Of a stretch of DNA of 64,000 nt, positions 52,009-61,115 are shown piece after piece. The stretch covers positions 372,001-436,000 of the forward strand of contig NZ_FNXY01000003.1 in the NCBI RefSeq assembly GCF_900108855.1. The letters are read 5' to 3'. Numbering within the stretch: position 1 is the stretch's first letter; each line of letters begins with the position of its first letter. The stretch comes from Dyadobacter koreensis. GTDB taxonomy: Bacteria > Bacteroidota > Bacteroidia > Cytophagales > Spirosomataceae. The notes under the pieces are model-generated. The model saw only the letters and a program-made list of their open reading frames with translations, did no database searches and had not been told where the DNA came from. A program made the translations under genes and the position numbers.

Positions 52009-54306
52009 TTAAAACAAAGCTCCTTCGTCGTCAGAGCGTGAGGGTGGAACGTAGGTATCGGCGCTGTCCGAAGCGACACCTCCACAGTCCAGAACAAAAT
52101 TTTCAGGTTTATTAAAGGGCCCTTTCCTGTATTGGACCAAAGTTGGGTCGTCATATACCTTTTTCATATACAAACCCCATGCCGGCATCGCGACGTGCCC
52201 GCCTTGCCCCAGCTGCATGGTCCGGAAATGTATCGACATATCCTCGCCACCAACCCAGATTCCGGATACCAGATGCTGTGTCATACCCATAAACCAGCCA
52301 TCTGAATAATTTTGAGAAGTTCCCGTTTTCGCAGCGATCTCGTTTCCTTCTGTCACCCCGTACGTTCTTAACCGGCTCGCCGTGCCACCGCCGTCTTCCA
52401 CAGCTCCCCGCATCAAATACAACATACTATATGCCATATTCTCACTCAATTCCTGGTTTTGCTTTTGGTAAAACTGCTGCAAAACATTACCATAACGGTC
52501 TTCGATTCTCAAAATTGTCATTGCTTCGGTTCTGTGGCCGCCATTGGCAAATGCGCAATATGCATTAACCATTTCGAAAACAGTTACTGAACTGATCCCC
52601 AGACAAAGTGACGGCTTGGGATTTAACTTACTTGTTATGCCAAGTTTATGCGCATACTCTACCACTGTGTTAGGTTTCACCATTTTGATGATATTTGCGC
52701 TAACAGAGTTCACTGATTTCCCAAGTGCTTGCCTTAAAGAAAGTGGACGATAGGAGAATTTGTTCCCCGAGTTGTGCGGAGTCCAGCCACCTGGCACACC
52801 ATCTGACAAACCAAAATGTACCGGAGCATCCACAATCCGGCTGCATGGAGTCAGAAAACTTTTATCCAGCGCGGAAAGATAAACGAATGGCTTAAACGTC
52901 GACCCGGGCTGACGGGCTCCCTGTTTTACATGATCATATTTGAAGTATTTGAAATTAACGCCGCCTACCCAGGCTTTGATCTGCCCGTTTCGCGGATCCA
53001 TCGACATCATTCCGGCATGTAAAAAACGCTTGTAGTAACGCAACGAATCGATCGGGCTCATTACCATTTCCTTTTCTCCGTCGTAAGAAAAAACCTTCAT
53101 TTTGTAAGGTCTGCGCATTACTTTCCAAGCTTCTTTTTCGCCTACTTCCTTCTTCAAAACGTTAAAATAAGGAAGTGCCCGAACAGCTTTTTCTATAAAT
53201 CCGGGAATTTCTTTCCCGTCCGGAGTCGCCCAGGGATTTCTGTCTTTCCAGTGTGCGTCAAACAATTTCTGCTGCGTCCGCATATGCTCGTTCAGCGCGT
53301 CCTCCTGGTAACGCTGCATGCGCGAATCTATGGTTGTATAAATCCGAAGCCCGCTGGTATATAAATCAAGATCCATTCCATTCTCTTCATTATATCTTTT
53401 TACCCAAGCTTTTAGATACCCACGCATAGATTCACGGAAATAAGGCGCCAGACCAGTATTGTGCCCGTCGACGTTGAATTTCATTCCCAGAGATTTGTCT
53501 TTCAGAATTTCAAATTTGTCAACAGGCAAATAATTGTATTTTACCATTTGTGCTAAAACCGTATTTCTTCGGTTTAAAGCATTTGTTGGAAATCTTAACG
53601 GATTATATAAAGTAGGATTTTGAAGCATTCCGACCAACAGTGCTGCTTCGCTTACTGAAAGGTCCCAGGCATCTTTATCAAAATAAGTTTTAGAAGCTAC
53701 CTTGATTCCATAGGTATTGTTACCAAACGAAACGGTATTAAGATACATCATCATGATCTCCCGCTTGGTATATTTCCTTTCCAAAACCACAGAAAGAATC
53801 CATTCCTTTGTTTTCGCGATCACGGTTCTTACCAAAGGAATTTTACCCAATAATCCTTCATATTTCTCTGAACGGGTTTCAAAAAGGTTTTTTGCAACCT
53901 GCTGTGTCAATGTACTACCACCACCTGAACTTGAATTTCCAGAAACAACACCCTTGAATACACGTGCCAGACTGCGCGGATCTATACCCGAATGATTTAC
54001 AAAACGAGCGTCTTCTGTGGCAACAAGCGCTTCAATCAGGTTAGGAGAAATCTGATCAAACTCAATTGGTGTACGGTTTTCAAAGAAATATTTCCCTAGT
54101 GATTTCCCATCTTCGGATATCAACTCGGAGGCAAGTTCACTTTTAGGGTTTTCAAGGGTTTTAAGATCAGGCATGCCTCCGAAAAGCCAGAAAATATTAA
54201 GACTTACAGCGACGATGTAAAATATAAAAAGACCCAGGCCAATTGCTGCAAACCGATAAACACGGACAATGCTGCGACGGTATTTCCCTGGCTGCAATTC
54301 AATCAT
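52009..54306 (-). CDS. Penicillin-binding protein 1A, upstream copy of a tandem pair
   Basis: A 765-residue bifunctional peptidoglycan synthase with the same order as its partner: membrane anchor, GT51 (ATEDARF with catalytic Glu98, GGGSTLTQQVAKNLF), OB-like linker, transpeptidase (PGSTFKPF, KSVNSVSA, KTGTSQNYSD). It differs most between the SxxK and SxN motifs, where it has an extra seven or so residues (HFGLSDGVPGGWTPHN). All catalytic motifs are intact, so both proteins should be active. Its own -7 box lies upstream at 54359-54366. Tandem duplication with later homogenisation would explain the uneven divergence. Confidence 0.93.
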   Translation of the reverse strand: MIELQPGKYRRSIVRVYRFAAIGLGLFIFYIVAVSLNIFWLFGGMPDLKTLENPKSELASELISEDGKSLGKYFFENRTPIEFDQISPNLIEALVATEDARFVNHSGIDPRSLARVFKGVVSGNSSSGGGSTLTQQVAKNLFETRSEKYEGLLGKIPLVRTVIAKTKEWILSVVLERKYTKREIMMMYLNTVSFGNNTYGIKVASKTYFDKDAWDLSVSEAALLVGMLQNPTLYNPLRFPTNALNRRNTVLAQMVKYNYLPVDKFEILKDKSLGMKFNVDGHNTGLAPYFRESMRGYLKAWVKRYNEENGMDLDLYTSGLRIYTTIDSRMQRYQEDALNEHMRTQQKLFDAHWKDRNPWATPDGKEIPGFIEKAVRALPYFNVLKKEVGEKEAWKVMRRPYKMKVFSYDGEKEMVMSPIDSLRYYKRFLHAGMMSMDPRNGQIKAWVGGVNFKYFKYDHVKQGARQPGSTFKPFVYLSALDKSFLTPCSRIVDAPVHFGLSDGVPGGWTPHNSGNKFSYRPLSLRQALGKSVNSVSANIIKMVKPNTVVEYAHKLGITSKLNPKPSLCLGISSVTVFEMVNAYCAFANGGHRTEAMTILRIEDRYGNVLQQFYQKQNQELSENMAYSMLYLMRGAVEDGGGTASRLRTYGVTEGNEIAAKTGTSQNYSDGWFMGMTQHLVSGIWVGGEDMSIHFRTMQLGQGGHVAMPAWGLYMKKVYDDPTLVQYRKGPFNKPENFVLDCGGVASDSADTYVPPSRSDDEGALF

Positions 54307-54358
54307 ATTTGGGGGTATTTTATTGGTGAATCGTATGAAAACGTATCATTCAGATCGA

Positions 54359-54366
54359 CAAAGATA
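54359..54366 (-). promoter_or_regulatory. Putative -7 box TATCTTTG for the PBP1A operon
   Basis: Exact TAnnTTTG on the minus strand, 53 bases before the ATG at 54306, within the gap after porW. The -33 box is not clear. It allows PBP1A expression apart from porW. Confidence 0.5.
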
Positions 54367-54379
54367 CAATTTCCATGAA

Positions 54380-56584
54380 TTATCTTTTTCCTACTGAAAT
54401 TTCGCGCAATTCCTGCATTTCTTTCAGACGCGGCAAGTACTGACTGTTTGGATACAAACGAACAAATTCATTGATCGCTTGCAGGTAGGCTTCTCTCCCG
54501 CGGACTTTCCCCACGAGAAAAACACGAAGCAAGGCAAATTTATCTTCCAGCATACTTCCTTTGTAAGCAGGCAGGTCACCCTCGATATCTTCAAGCGCTT
54601 TCGTGTAATTTCCATCCGCATATAACTTATAGGCGCTTTCATATGCTTTCACCGGGTTGTTTCTATCGCCGGCGCTTCCATCACTTGCAGACTTATTGAT
54701 GAGCCTCGCATAAGTAGAATTAGGAAATTCAGACAGTAACTTACCTTTCCAAACATCACGGTTTTTATCATCCTCAGCAAGGGTAAGATACATCAGGTAA
54801 AAAATTTCTTCCCGGTATTGAGTTTGCGGATATTCTCCTAAAACGCGGTTAAAGGCGGCAATGGCACGATCCGATTCCTTCAAATCGAAACGGTAAATTT
54901 TCCCAAGATTGTAAAGAGCGTCTTCCTTGCGTTTTTGCGACGATGCAAAACTGGAATCGGTAAGCGGAATATTTTTTTTAAGCGCTTCGTGTTTTGCCTG
55001 CCAAATCGGATTTTCTCTCGTCATCGCCATTTCAACCGGCGCGGCGCCACCTACCGAAACTGTATCAAGTGCGTTGGTAGCCGCCAATGCTTTATTTTGT
55101 TTCGAACTCCTCCTCCAATCGTCTTCTAAAACTCGACTACCCCAAATTCTCCGGAATTCGATTTTACCCTGGTTGATCATAGCGGGATCGTACAATTCCC
55201 ATCGACGATCGTTTGAATTGGCGAGCGAAGGAATGGATCCGTTCATGTTTGCCTGATTCATTGCATTGGTGATAATTTCCTTCCGTTTCTTTTCTTCTTC
55301 CAGTCTTTGTTTTTCCTGTTGTTCAATTACTGCATCAATTTTATCATCCAATGCTTTCGGGTTCATCTTCGCTAAAATCTGAAGACTGTCTTCCATTTTC
55401 ACAATCGTTTGCTGCGCTACGAAATTATCCAGAGCCATTTTACGATCTGATACGATACGGTACTCCGCTGCATCTTTCGGAAGAATAATTAATGCACTGT
55501 CATAATAAGCTTTGGCAAGCTCATACTTTTCCATCGCATCGTAATGAATCCGAGCCAGTTGCAAATACGTATAAGCCTTCTGAACATTATTTGTACCGGA
55601 CGCAAGTGAGGCGGATTTTTGTAAATATCCGACAGCTTCCGGCAATTGTTTTTTATGTTCGGCCAACAAACCCATCGTAAAGTAGATCCTGTCGCGCAGA
55701 TCGTTATTCTTACGATCACGCAGCATTCTGTCAAAACCAACACTGGAAATATCTGTCTTGGGATCAATGATAACCTGATTTTGCAGCGAATTCATGGATG
55801 AATAAAAACCGAGATCATAATCAGGCTGGTTTTTTGTAACACTCTTATAATGTTTATTTGCCAAAGCATACTGGCCAAGGCGATCATACATCTGTGCGGA
55901 TGCAAAATGCAGTCTTGCTGTTTCAATTGATTTGCTCAATAATGGAAATGTCTCTTCAAGAATTGCCACAGACGTAAGGTACTCCCCGTTTTGCTGATGC
56001 AAATAAGCTTTCGTCAAATAAAAATCTTTTGTTGCATCTTTGGTCAAAGGCTGCTGGCTCAGATATTCAGCCACACCGAGCGCATTAGAAAAGTCTTTCC
56101 GGCTAATGTAAGCGCGCATCAAAACGATCAATGCCTGATTTTTGTCGCTTTCATCTTTCCCATTTGCATATACATAACGTAAAGCTTCCAAACCATCGGC
56201 CCACTGACCCAGATACAGACGAGATTTCCCCAGAATTACGTAACTATTATCCACCCATTTACTATTCTGATGTTTTTCGGCTACAATTGAAGCTTTTTTA
56301 ATTGCATCCAGTAACTGAGGTTTTACTGGTAATGCCAGTATGGAATCAATTGGTAACAGAATGGGAATTAGCTGGTTATAATCTTCCTTGTAAGATGCAC
56401 GCATCGTGAACTCCGCCTCCTGCATATCCTGCTCTGCGATAAAATATGCATTGTAATGTGAAGAAACATTGTGAAAGTTAACGGCAGCAGGGCGTGAGCT
56501 GTATTGCGAACAGCCAAATATCGCACCTCCCAACAGGAAACAAATGGATAAAATATTTAAGGAACGGGTAAGTGTATGAGTCAC
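54380..56584 (-). CDS. porW: T9SS periplasmic TPR lipoprotein PorW/SprE
   Basis: A 734-residue lipoprotein needed for type IX secretion and gliding in Bacteroidota. A GTG start gives a signal peptide with lipobox FLLGGAIFGC and cysteine 25, followed by the characteristic HNVSSHYNAYFIAEQDMQEAE segment near residues 37-57. Many TPR-like helical repeats fill the rest, with a charged lysine/glutamate-rich hinge near 415-440 (EEKKRKEIITNAM). The length and N-terminal motif fit SprE of Flavobacterium johnsoniae and PorW of Porphyromonas. Other T9SS structural genes are not in this window. It is divergent from the ATP synthase operon. Confidence 0.9.
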   Translation of the reverse strand: MTHTLTRSLNILSICFLLGGAIFGCSQYSSRPAAVNFHNVSSHYNAYFIAEQDMQEAEFTMRASYKEDYNQLIPILLPIDSILALPVKPQLLDAIKKASIVAEKHQNSKWVDNSYVILGKSRLYLGQWADGLEALRYVYANGKDESDKNQALIVLMRAYISRKDFSNALGVAEYLSQQPLTKDATKDFYLTKAYLHQQNGEYLTSVAILEETFPLLSKSIETARLHFASAQMYDRLGQYALANKHYKSVTKNQPDYDLGFYSSMNSLQNQVIIDPKTDISSVGFDRMLRDRKNNDLRDRIYFTMGLLAEHKKQLPEAVGYLQKSASLASGTNNVQKAYTYLQLARIHYDAMEKYELAKAYYDSALIILPKDAAEYRIVSDRKMALDNFVAQQTIVKMEDSLQILAKMNPKALDDKIDAVIEQQEKQRLEEEKKRKEIITNAMNQANMNGSIPSLANSNDRRWELYDPAMINQGKIEFRRIWGSRVLEDDWRRSSKQNKALAATNALDTVSVGGAAPVEMAMTRENPIWQAKHEALKKNIPLTDSSFASSQKRKEDALYNLGKIYRFDLKESDRAIAAFNRVLGEYPQTQYREEIFYLMYLTLAEDDKNRDVWKGKLLSEFPNSTYARLINKSASDGSAGDRNNPVKAYESAYKLYADGNYTKALEDIEGDLPAYKGSMLEDKFALLRVFLVGKVRGREAYLQAINEFVRLYPNSQYLPRLKEMQELREISVGKR

Positions 56585-56623
56585 AAAAAAGACTTTTTGG
56601 GGTGATTTTTTCTATTCTTTTAG

Positions 56624-56631
56624 CAAAACTA
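56624..56631 (-). promoter_or_regulatory. Putative -7 box TAGTTTTG for porW
   Basis: TAnnTTTG match on the minus strand, 40 bases before the GTG start of porW. The -33 region is poor (CGTT instead of TTTG). Confidence 0.4.
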
Positions 56632-56719
56632 AAACGGTATTTTGCTTAATAACGTATCGAAGATAATGCCATTTGCAAAATTTGAAGCAACTTTACTTAT
56701 AAATTCTACAATAGCAGGA

Positions 56720-56986
56720 ATGGAAGAAGATAATAACGACTTACAAAAAGGCAATTCCAAGCCTTATACGGATAAGGGAAGGAGGGGAAATACGCCCTCA
56801 AATTTTATGCGCTATTCAGGTATGGCCATGCAAATGCTTGGGACAATTCTTGTTTTCACTTATGGCGGCTACAAACTGGACGAATGGCAAATGAATAAAA
56901 CTCCGGTATGGACGCTTGTATTTTCGCTGACTTCCATAGCTGCTTCACTGTACCTGCTCATCCGGAGTATGCCAAAGGCCAAATGA
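56720..56986 (+). CDS. atpZ: AtpZ/AtpI family membrane protein
   Basis: An 88-residue protein with two hydrophobic segments (about 32-50 and 60-80) and an N-terminal charged stretch. It belongs to the small AtpZ/AtpI group encoded at the head of F-type ATP synthase operons, thought to help c-ring assembly or divalent cation handling. Start is uncertain: the ATG at 56720 gives MEEDNNDLQKG; an upstream TTG or ATG (56666) would lengthen it. Position ahead of an AtpI-like gene and atpB supports the call. Confidence 0.78.
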   Translation: MEEDNNDLQKGNSKPYTDKGRRGNTPSNFMRYSGMAMQMLGTILVFTYGGYKLDEWQMNKTPVWTLVFSLTSIAASLYLLIRSMPKAK

Positions 56987-57044
56987 GATTTGTCACCAAA
57001 TTTATACTATTTATTACATAATTAAATAAAGACCCAACCCACAC

Positions 57045-57404
57045 ATGTTCCGAAGCATTATTGCCTCAACAATTTTAGCAATTGCATTATTTTTAGTCCA
57101 GCGTTTTGTTAACCCAACCTGGATACATCCTTATATATGGTACATCCTTGTGTTCTTTGTAATGCTGTCTTTTCTGATTCATCGCCTCATGGAATACGGA
57201 CTAAGAAACAACCGGGAAAAATTTGTGACCTTTTACCTTTCAACCATCGTTGGACGACTTATTCTGAGCATTATTTTTATTGGAATATTTTTATATTCAG
57301 GGCTAACTGATTCATTTACATTTGTTATCAACTTTTTTGCTCTCTATTTATTCTATACATGCTTTGAAATATATGGTTTGTATTGTAACTTGCGCCGCGA
57401 TTGA
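57045..57404 (+). CDS. AtpI-like membrane protein of the ATP synthase operon
   Basis: A 119-residue integral membrane protein with four hydrophobic segments (about 3-18, 30-47, 67-85 and 92-110). It lies between atpZ and atpB, where AtpI is found in many bacteria. Sequence similarity to AtpI is not obvious by eye; topology and location are the grounds. It may assist assembly of the c-ring or a-subunit. Gaps of 58 and 24 bases to its neighbours fit an operon. It could instead be a Bacteroidota-specific gene of unknown role. Confidence 0.7.
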   Translation: MFRSIIASTILAIALFLVQRFVNPTWIHPYIWYILVFFVMLSFLIHRLMEYGLRNNREKFVTFYLSTIVGRLILSIIFIGIFLYSGLTDSFTFVINFFALYLFYTCFEIYGLYCNLRRD

Positions 57405-57428
57405 CAAAGCATAGTATTTCAAGCATTT

Positions 57429-58523
57429 ATGTATACGCCTTTACGACTGTTTATAACCACTGCCCTTGTTGCGGCAACTTGCTTTTTTACCCTTCCGGCT
57501 TCGGCCCAGGAATCAGGTCATGATGACCAGAATAAGGTTGCTGAAGGTGTTAATAAAGCCGAGCACGAAATTGAACATAATCTGGAAGAGTCAGAGGAAA
57601 AATTCAATATCGGCCAGATGATCATGCACCACATTGCGGATTCTCATGAATGGGAGTTTTCGCACGGTGTTGCGATCCCTTTACCTGTTATTTTATACTC
57701 GGAAGATCGTGGTATAGAAGTGTTCTCTTCCAGTAATTTCCACAATGAGCACCATGAATACAATGGTTATCATTTAGTACATGGAGATTCTGAAACGATC
57801 GAACCTGTTGATGAAGCTCGTAAAATCTACGATTTCTCAATCACGAAAAACGTTGCATCCATGATGCTCAGCGCGATCATTCTGGTTCTTATCTTCACAA
57901 GTATTGGTAAAGCTTACCAACGCAATGTGGGCAAAGCTCCAAAAGGATTTCAGTCTGCAATGGAAATCGTTATTCTTTTCATCCGTGACGACGTGGTAAA
58001 ACCTAACGTTGGACCTAACTATGAAAAATACCTTCCTTATTTGCTGACTTTGTTTTTCTTTATTCTTGTCAACAACATTTTAGGTCTTCTTCCAGGTGCC
58101 GCAAACGTAACAGGTAACATTGCTATCACCATGACACTTGCTGTGATCACTTTCATCATTGTTCACATCAATGCAAACAAAAATTATTACAAACACCTTG
58201 TGAGCCCTCCGGGCGTTCCGGCTCCTTTGTTGCTGATCATGATACCTGTTGAGGTTGTTGGTGTATTTATGAAGCCGTTCTCTCTTATGGTTCGTCTTTT
58301 TGCTAACATGACAGCTGGTCACATTATCCTTTTAAGTCTTTTCGGACTAATCTTTATTTTCCAGAGCATGTTTATCGCTCCGGTGATCTCACTATTTGCC
58401 TTGTTCCTTAACTTCATCGAAATCATGGTGGCGTTTATCCAGGCATTTATTTTTACCCTGTTATCGTCTATGTACATCGGAAGTGCTATTGAAGAGCACG
58501 GCCATGCCGATCACGGACATTGA
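57429..58523 (+). CDS. atpB: F0F1 ATP synthase subunit a
   Basis: The proton-channel stator subunit. It has 364 residues, longer than the E. coli protein (271), because of an N-terminal extension: a signal peptide (MYTPLRLFITTALVAATCFF, ending PASAQ) followed by an acidic and histidine-rich stretch to about residue 120. The membrane part has the essential arginine in SLMVRLFANMTAGHI near residue 290. The C terminus is histidine-rich (EEHGHADHGH). Such an extended subunit a is usual in Bacteroidota. It follows the AtpI-like gene and precedes atpE by 47 bases. Confidence 0.95.
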   Translation: MYTPLRLFITTALVAATCFFTLPASAQESGHDDQNKVAEGVNKAEHEIEHNLEESEEKFNIGQMIMHHIADSHEWEFSHGVAIPLPVILYSEDRGIEVFSSSNFHNEHHEYNGYHLVHGDSETIEPVDEARKIYDFSITKNVASMMLSAIILVLIFTSIGKAYQRNVGKAPKGFQSAMEIVILFIRDDVVKPNVGPNYEKYLPYLLTLFFFILVNNILGLLPGAANVTGNIAITMTLAVITFIIVHINANKNYYKHLVSPPGVPAPLLLIMIPVEVVGVFMKPFSLMVRLFANMTAGHIILLSLFGLIFIFQSMFIAPVISLFALFLNFIEIMVAFIQAFIFTLLSSMYIGSAIEEHGHADHGH

Positions 58524-58546
58524 TTTTTAATCTCTTTTTTTATTAA

Positions 58547-58834
<288 letters not shown>

Positions 58835-58908
58835 TAACGAATTTGAGATTCACGTCTCATGCTTGACCTCTTTCGCATTAGGCGTAGAGAATTGGCAAAA
58901 AAAACTTA

Positions 58909-58933
58909 CCGTGGAAGCAATAGGCTTCCACGG
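58909..58933 (+). promoter_or_regulatory. Stable hairpin between atpE and atpF
   Basis: Perfect 10-base stem ccgtggaagc / gcttccacgg with a 5-base loop in the 191-base gap after atpE. The T run after it is short, so read-through is expected. It could lower downstream expression or protect the 3' end of atpE mRNA, which would suit the high copy number of subunit c. Confidence 0.6.
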
Positions 58934-59025
58934 ATTTTAACAAAAAAGAGAGTGCAGGGAGTATATTCATTTAACAAAATCTACTTCGCATTTAAAGATT
59001 TTACAACTCACAAAACTCAGATATT

Positions 59026-59520
59026 ATGTCATTGCTTACTCCAAACCCAGGTCTTATTTTCTGGATGCTGGTGGTATTTTTACTGGTTGTTTTTATCCTT
59101 GCGAAATTTGCCTGGAAACCAATCATTAAAGGCTTAAAAGATCGCGAAAACGAAATCCAGGGTGCTCTTGATCTTGCTGAAAGAACAAAAGCTGAAATGG
59201 TTAAGTTGAAATCGGATAATGAGAAGCTTGTTGCCGAAGCTAACGCAGTTCGCGACAGAATTCTTCGTGACGCAAAAGATGCTTCTGACCGCATGATCGC
59301 CGAGTCGAAAGACAGAGCTGCTGTGGAAGGACAGAAAATGATTGACAGCGCTCGTGACACGATCCGTAACGAACAACATGCTGCAATCGCTAAAATGCGT
59401 AAGGAAGTTGCTACTTTATCGCTTGAAATCGCTGAGCAGGTATTGCACCGCGAATTGAAAGACAAAGAATCGCAGGAAAAACTGATCTCAGACCTTGCTT
59501 CCTCAGCCCGCATGAACTAA
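59026..59520 (+). CDS. atpF: F0F1 ATP synthase subunit b
   Basis: A 164-residue peripheral stalk subunit. One N-terminal membrane helix (about 9-27, LIFWMLVVFLLVVFILAKF) is followed by KPIIKGLKDRENEI and a long charged helical stretch that would form the right-handed coiled coil to residue 150. Length is normal. It begins 191 bases after atpE, beyond the hairpin, and is followed by atpH with a 51-base gap. No oddities in the conserved membrane end. Confidence 0.94.
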   Translation: MSLLTPNPGLIFWMLVVFLLVVFILAKFAWKPIIKGLKDRENEIQGALDLAERTKAEMVKLKSDNEKLVAEANAVRDRILRDAKDASDRMIAESKDRAAVEGQKMIDSARDTIRNEQHAAIAKMRKEVATLSLEIAEQVLHRELKDKESQEKLISDLASSARMN

Positions 59521-59571
59521 TTAGTTAGCGAAGCTGTGATTTTCATTCATTCAAAAATTAATTAATTCCCT

Positions 59572-60108
59572 ATGTCAGTAGGTATAGTTGCTGCCAGATA
59601 CGCGAAATCACTTATCGAACTGGCAAAAGAAAAAAACGTAGTGGAGGCTGTATTTGAGGATATGAAATTATTCAAGGATACTGCTGATAAAAATCGTGGC
59701 CTGATGCTGGCACTGAAAAGTCCTGTGGTTCGTCACGAGAAGAAACTGGCTATTTTGAAAGCAATTTTTCATGATAAAGTAAATCCGGTTTCGTACTCAA
59801 TCTTTGAGATCATTACAAGAAAAAACCGGGAATCGATCCTTGATGCGATTGCCGATGAATTCATAAAAACTTACGATGAATACCGTGGTATTCAAAAAGC
59901 AACTGTAATCACAACGACTCCGTTAACAGAAGATCTTCGCAAGCAATTTAATAAAATTGTTGCAGACGCTACTGGTAAAACAGTGGAGCTGGAAGAGAAA
60001 GTAGATCCGGCTTTGATCGGAGGCTATTTACTTCGTGTAAATGATCGTCAAATCGACGCTTCTCTTCGCAGCCGTTTAAACGAGCTGAAATTACAACTTG
60101 CTAATTAA
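59572..60108 (+). CDS. atpH: F0F1 ATP synthase subunit delta
   Basis: A 178-residue OSCP/delta subunit that connects the b stalk to the top of F1. The N-terminal helical domain begins VGIVAARYAKSLIELAKEK, a hallmark of the family, and the C-terminal domain includes KVDPALIGGYLLRVNDRQID near 143-162. It is the last gene of the operon: a strong terminator follows at 60134, and atpA and atpG, which usually come next, are absent from the window. Confidence 0.95.
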   Translation: MSVGIVAARYAKSLIELAKEKNVVEAVFEDMKLFKDTADKNRGLMLALKSPVVRHEKKLAILKAIFHDKVNPVSYSIFEIITRKNRESILDAIADEFIKTYDEYRGIQKATVITTTPLTEDLRKQFNKIVADATGKTVELEEKVDPALIGGYLLRVNDRQIDASLRSRLNELKLQLAN

Positions 60109-60133
60109 GATTTTTTTATCTGCATAATGTGGA

Positions 60134-60162
60134 AAGACCCGGCTGCTATGCGGCCGGGTCTT
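60134..60162 (+). terminator. Terminator of the ATP synthase operon
   Basis: Stem aagacccggc / gccgggtctt with a 9-base loop followed by ctttttg, 25 bases after the atpH stop. It marks the end of the operon. Confidence 0.88.
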
Positions 60163-60192
60163 CTTTTTGTAACTACCAAAGTTCTGTAAGTT

Positions 60193-61083
60193 TTACACTT
60201 TCCACTTCACAAGATTACCATAACTGATCGCAATTGATTCCAAAGGAGGCTTTTTGCAAACATCCTGCTCAACAAAGAAGTGAGTCATACCAGCCGTTTT
60301 TCTGGCAGCAAATATCTTAGCAAAGTCAATGGAACCTGTACCGACTTCTGCAAAGGCCTTATCTTCGCTTTTCTCCATGTCTTTTACGTGCCACAAAGGA
60401 AAACGGCCGGGGTGTTGCTTGAATAGCTCCACAGGATCTAATCCAGCCCTTACAGCCCAATACAAATCCAATTCTAATTTTACCAAAGCTGCATCCGTAT
60501 CCTTTGTGATAATATCATAAGGTAGCTCTCCGTCCAGTTTTTGAAACTCAAAGTCGTGGTTATGGTAACCAAACTGAATTCCGGCAGCCTTACAGATTTC
60601 TCCCGACTTATTAAATAACACCGCATACTTTTTATAATCGTCGATCGATTTGCGTTCGTCAGGCGTCAGGTAAGCGCACATCATGTATTTTTGTCCAAGT
60701 TCTGCTGAGTCGTCAACGGCACGTTTCCAGTCGTTCGACAAAGTTCCTTTTTTGTCCGGTGCTGAAATTCCGGCACCATAGTGACCACTCACAGCACTAA
60801 GGCCAAGTCCGCTTAATAATGATTTAAATTCCTTCGGAGTTTTACCAAAAAATTTACCGTCAGAATAACCAAACGTTTCAACTTCCTTATACCCAATTTT
60901 AGCTACCTGTTTAAGCGTTCCTTCCAGATCTTTGCTCAATGCGTCTCTAAGCGTATAAAGCTGCAGACCAATTTTTGAAGGTGCTTTTGACATCGCAGGA
61001 ATGCGTGAAAGCAAAGGGATAGAAAGTGCCAGTGCACTAGTGCGAAGAAATGATTTCCGCGAGATTTTTTGGTTAAAGTCCAT
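60193..61083 (-). CDS. Exported sugar phosphate isomerase/epimerase-like TIM-barrel protein
   Basis: A 296-residue protein of the xylose isomerase-like superfamily. The N terminus has a Tat-like signal (SRKSFLRT, then a hydrophobic stretch) that ends near residue 30, so it probably acts in the periplasm. Metal and substrate sites appear as FGYHNHDFEF near 173, KLELDLYWAVRAG near 200, LWHVKDM near 226 and FVEQDV near 277. Members act on keto-sugar or glycoside derivatives. It has no obvious pathway partner beside it. Convergent with the ATP synthase operon. The second arginine of the Tat pair is replaced by lysine. Confidence 0.84.
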   Translation of the reverse strand: MDFNQKISRKSFLRTSALALSIPLLSRIPAMSKAPSKIGLQLYTLRDALSKDLEGTLKQVAKIGYKEVETFGYSDGKFFGKTPKEFKSLLSGLGLSAVSGHYGAGISAPDKKGTLSNDWKRAVDDSAELGQKYMMCAYLTPDERKSIDDYKKYAVLFNKSGEICKAAGIQFGYHNHDFEFQKLDGELPYDIITKDTDAALVKLELDLYWAVRAGLDPVELFKQHPGRFPLWHVKDMEKSEDKAFAEVGTGSIDFAKIFAARKTAGMTHFFVEQDVCKKPPLESIAISYGNLVKWKV

Positions 61084-61115
61084 TTGAAGTGGAGACTAGG
61101 GATTAATTAAAACAA

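Noticed and set aside
59001..59513. 170-codon minus-strand frame opposite atpF
   Set aside because: Antisense shadow of a conserved ATP synthase gene, rich in serine and arginine, with no start context or partner.
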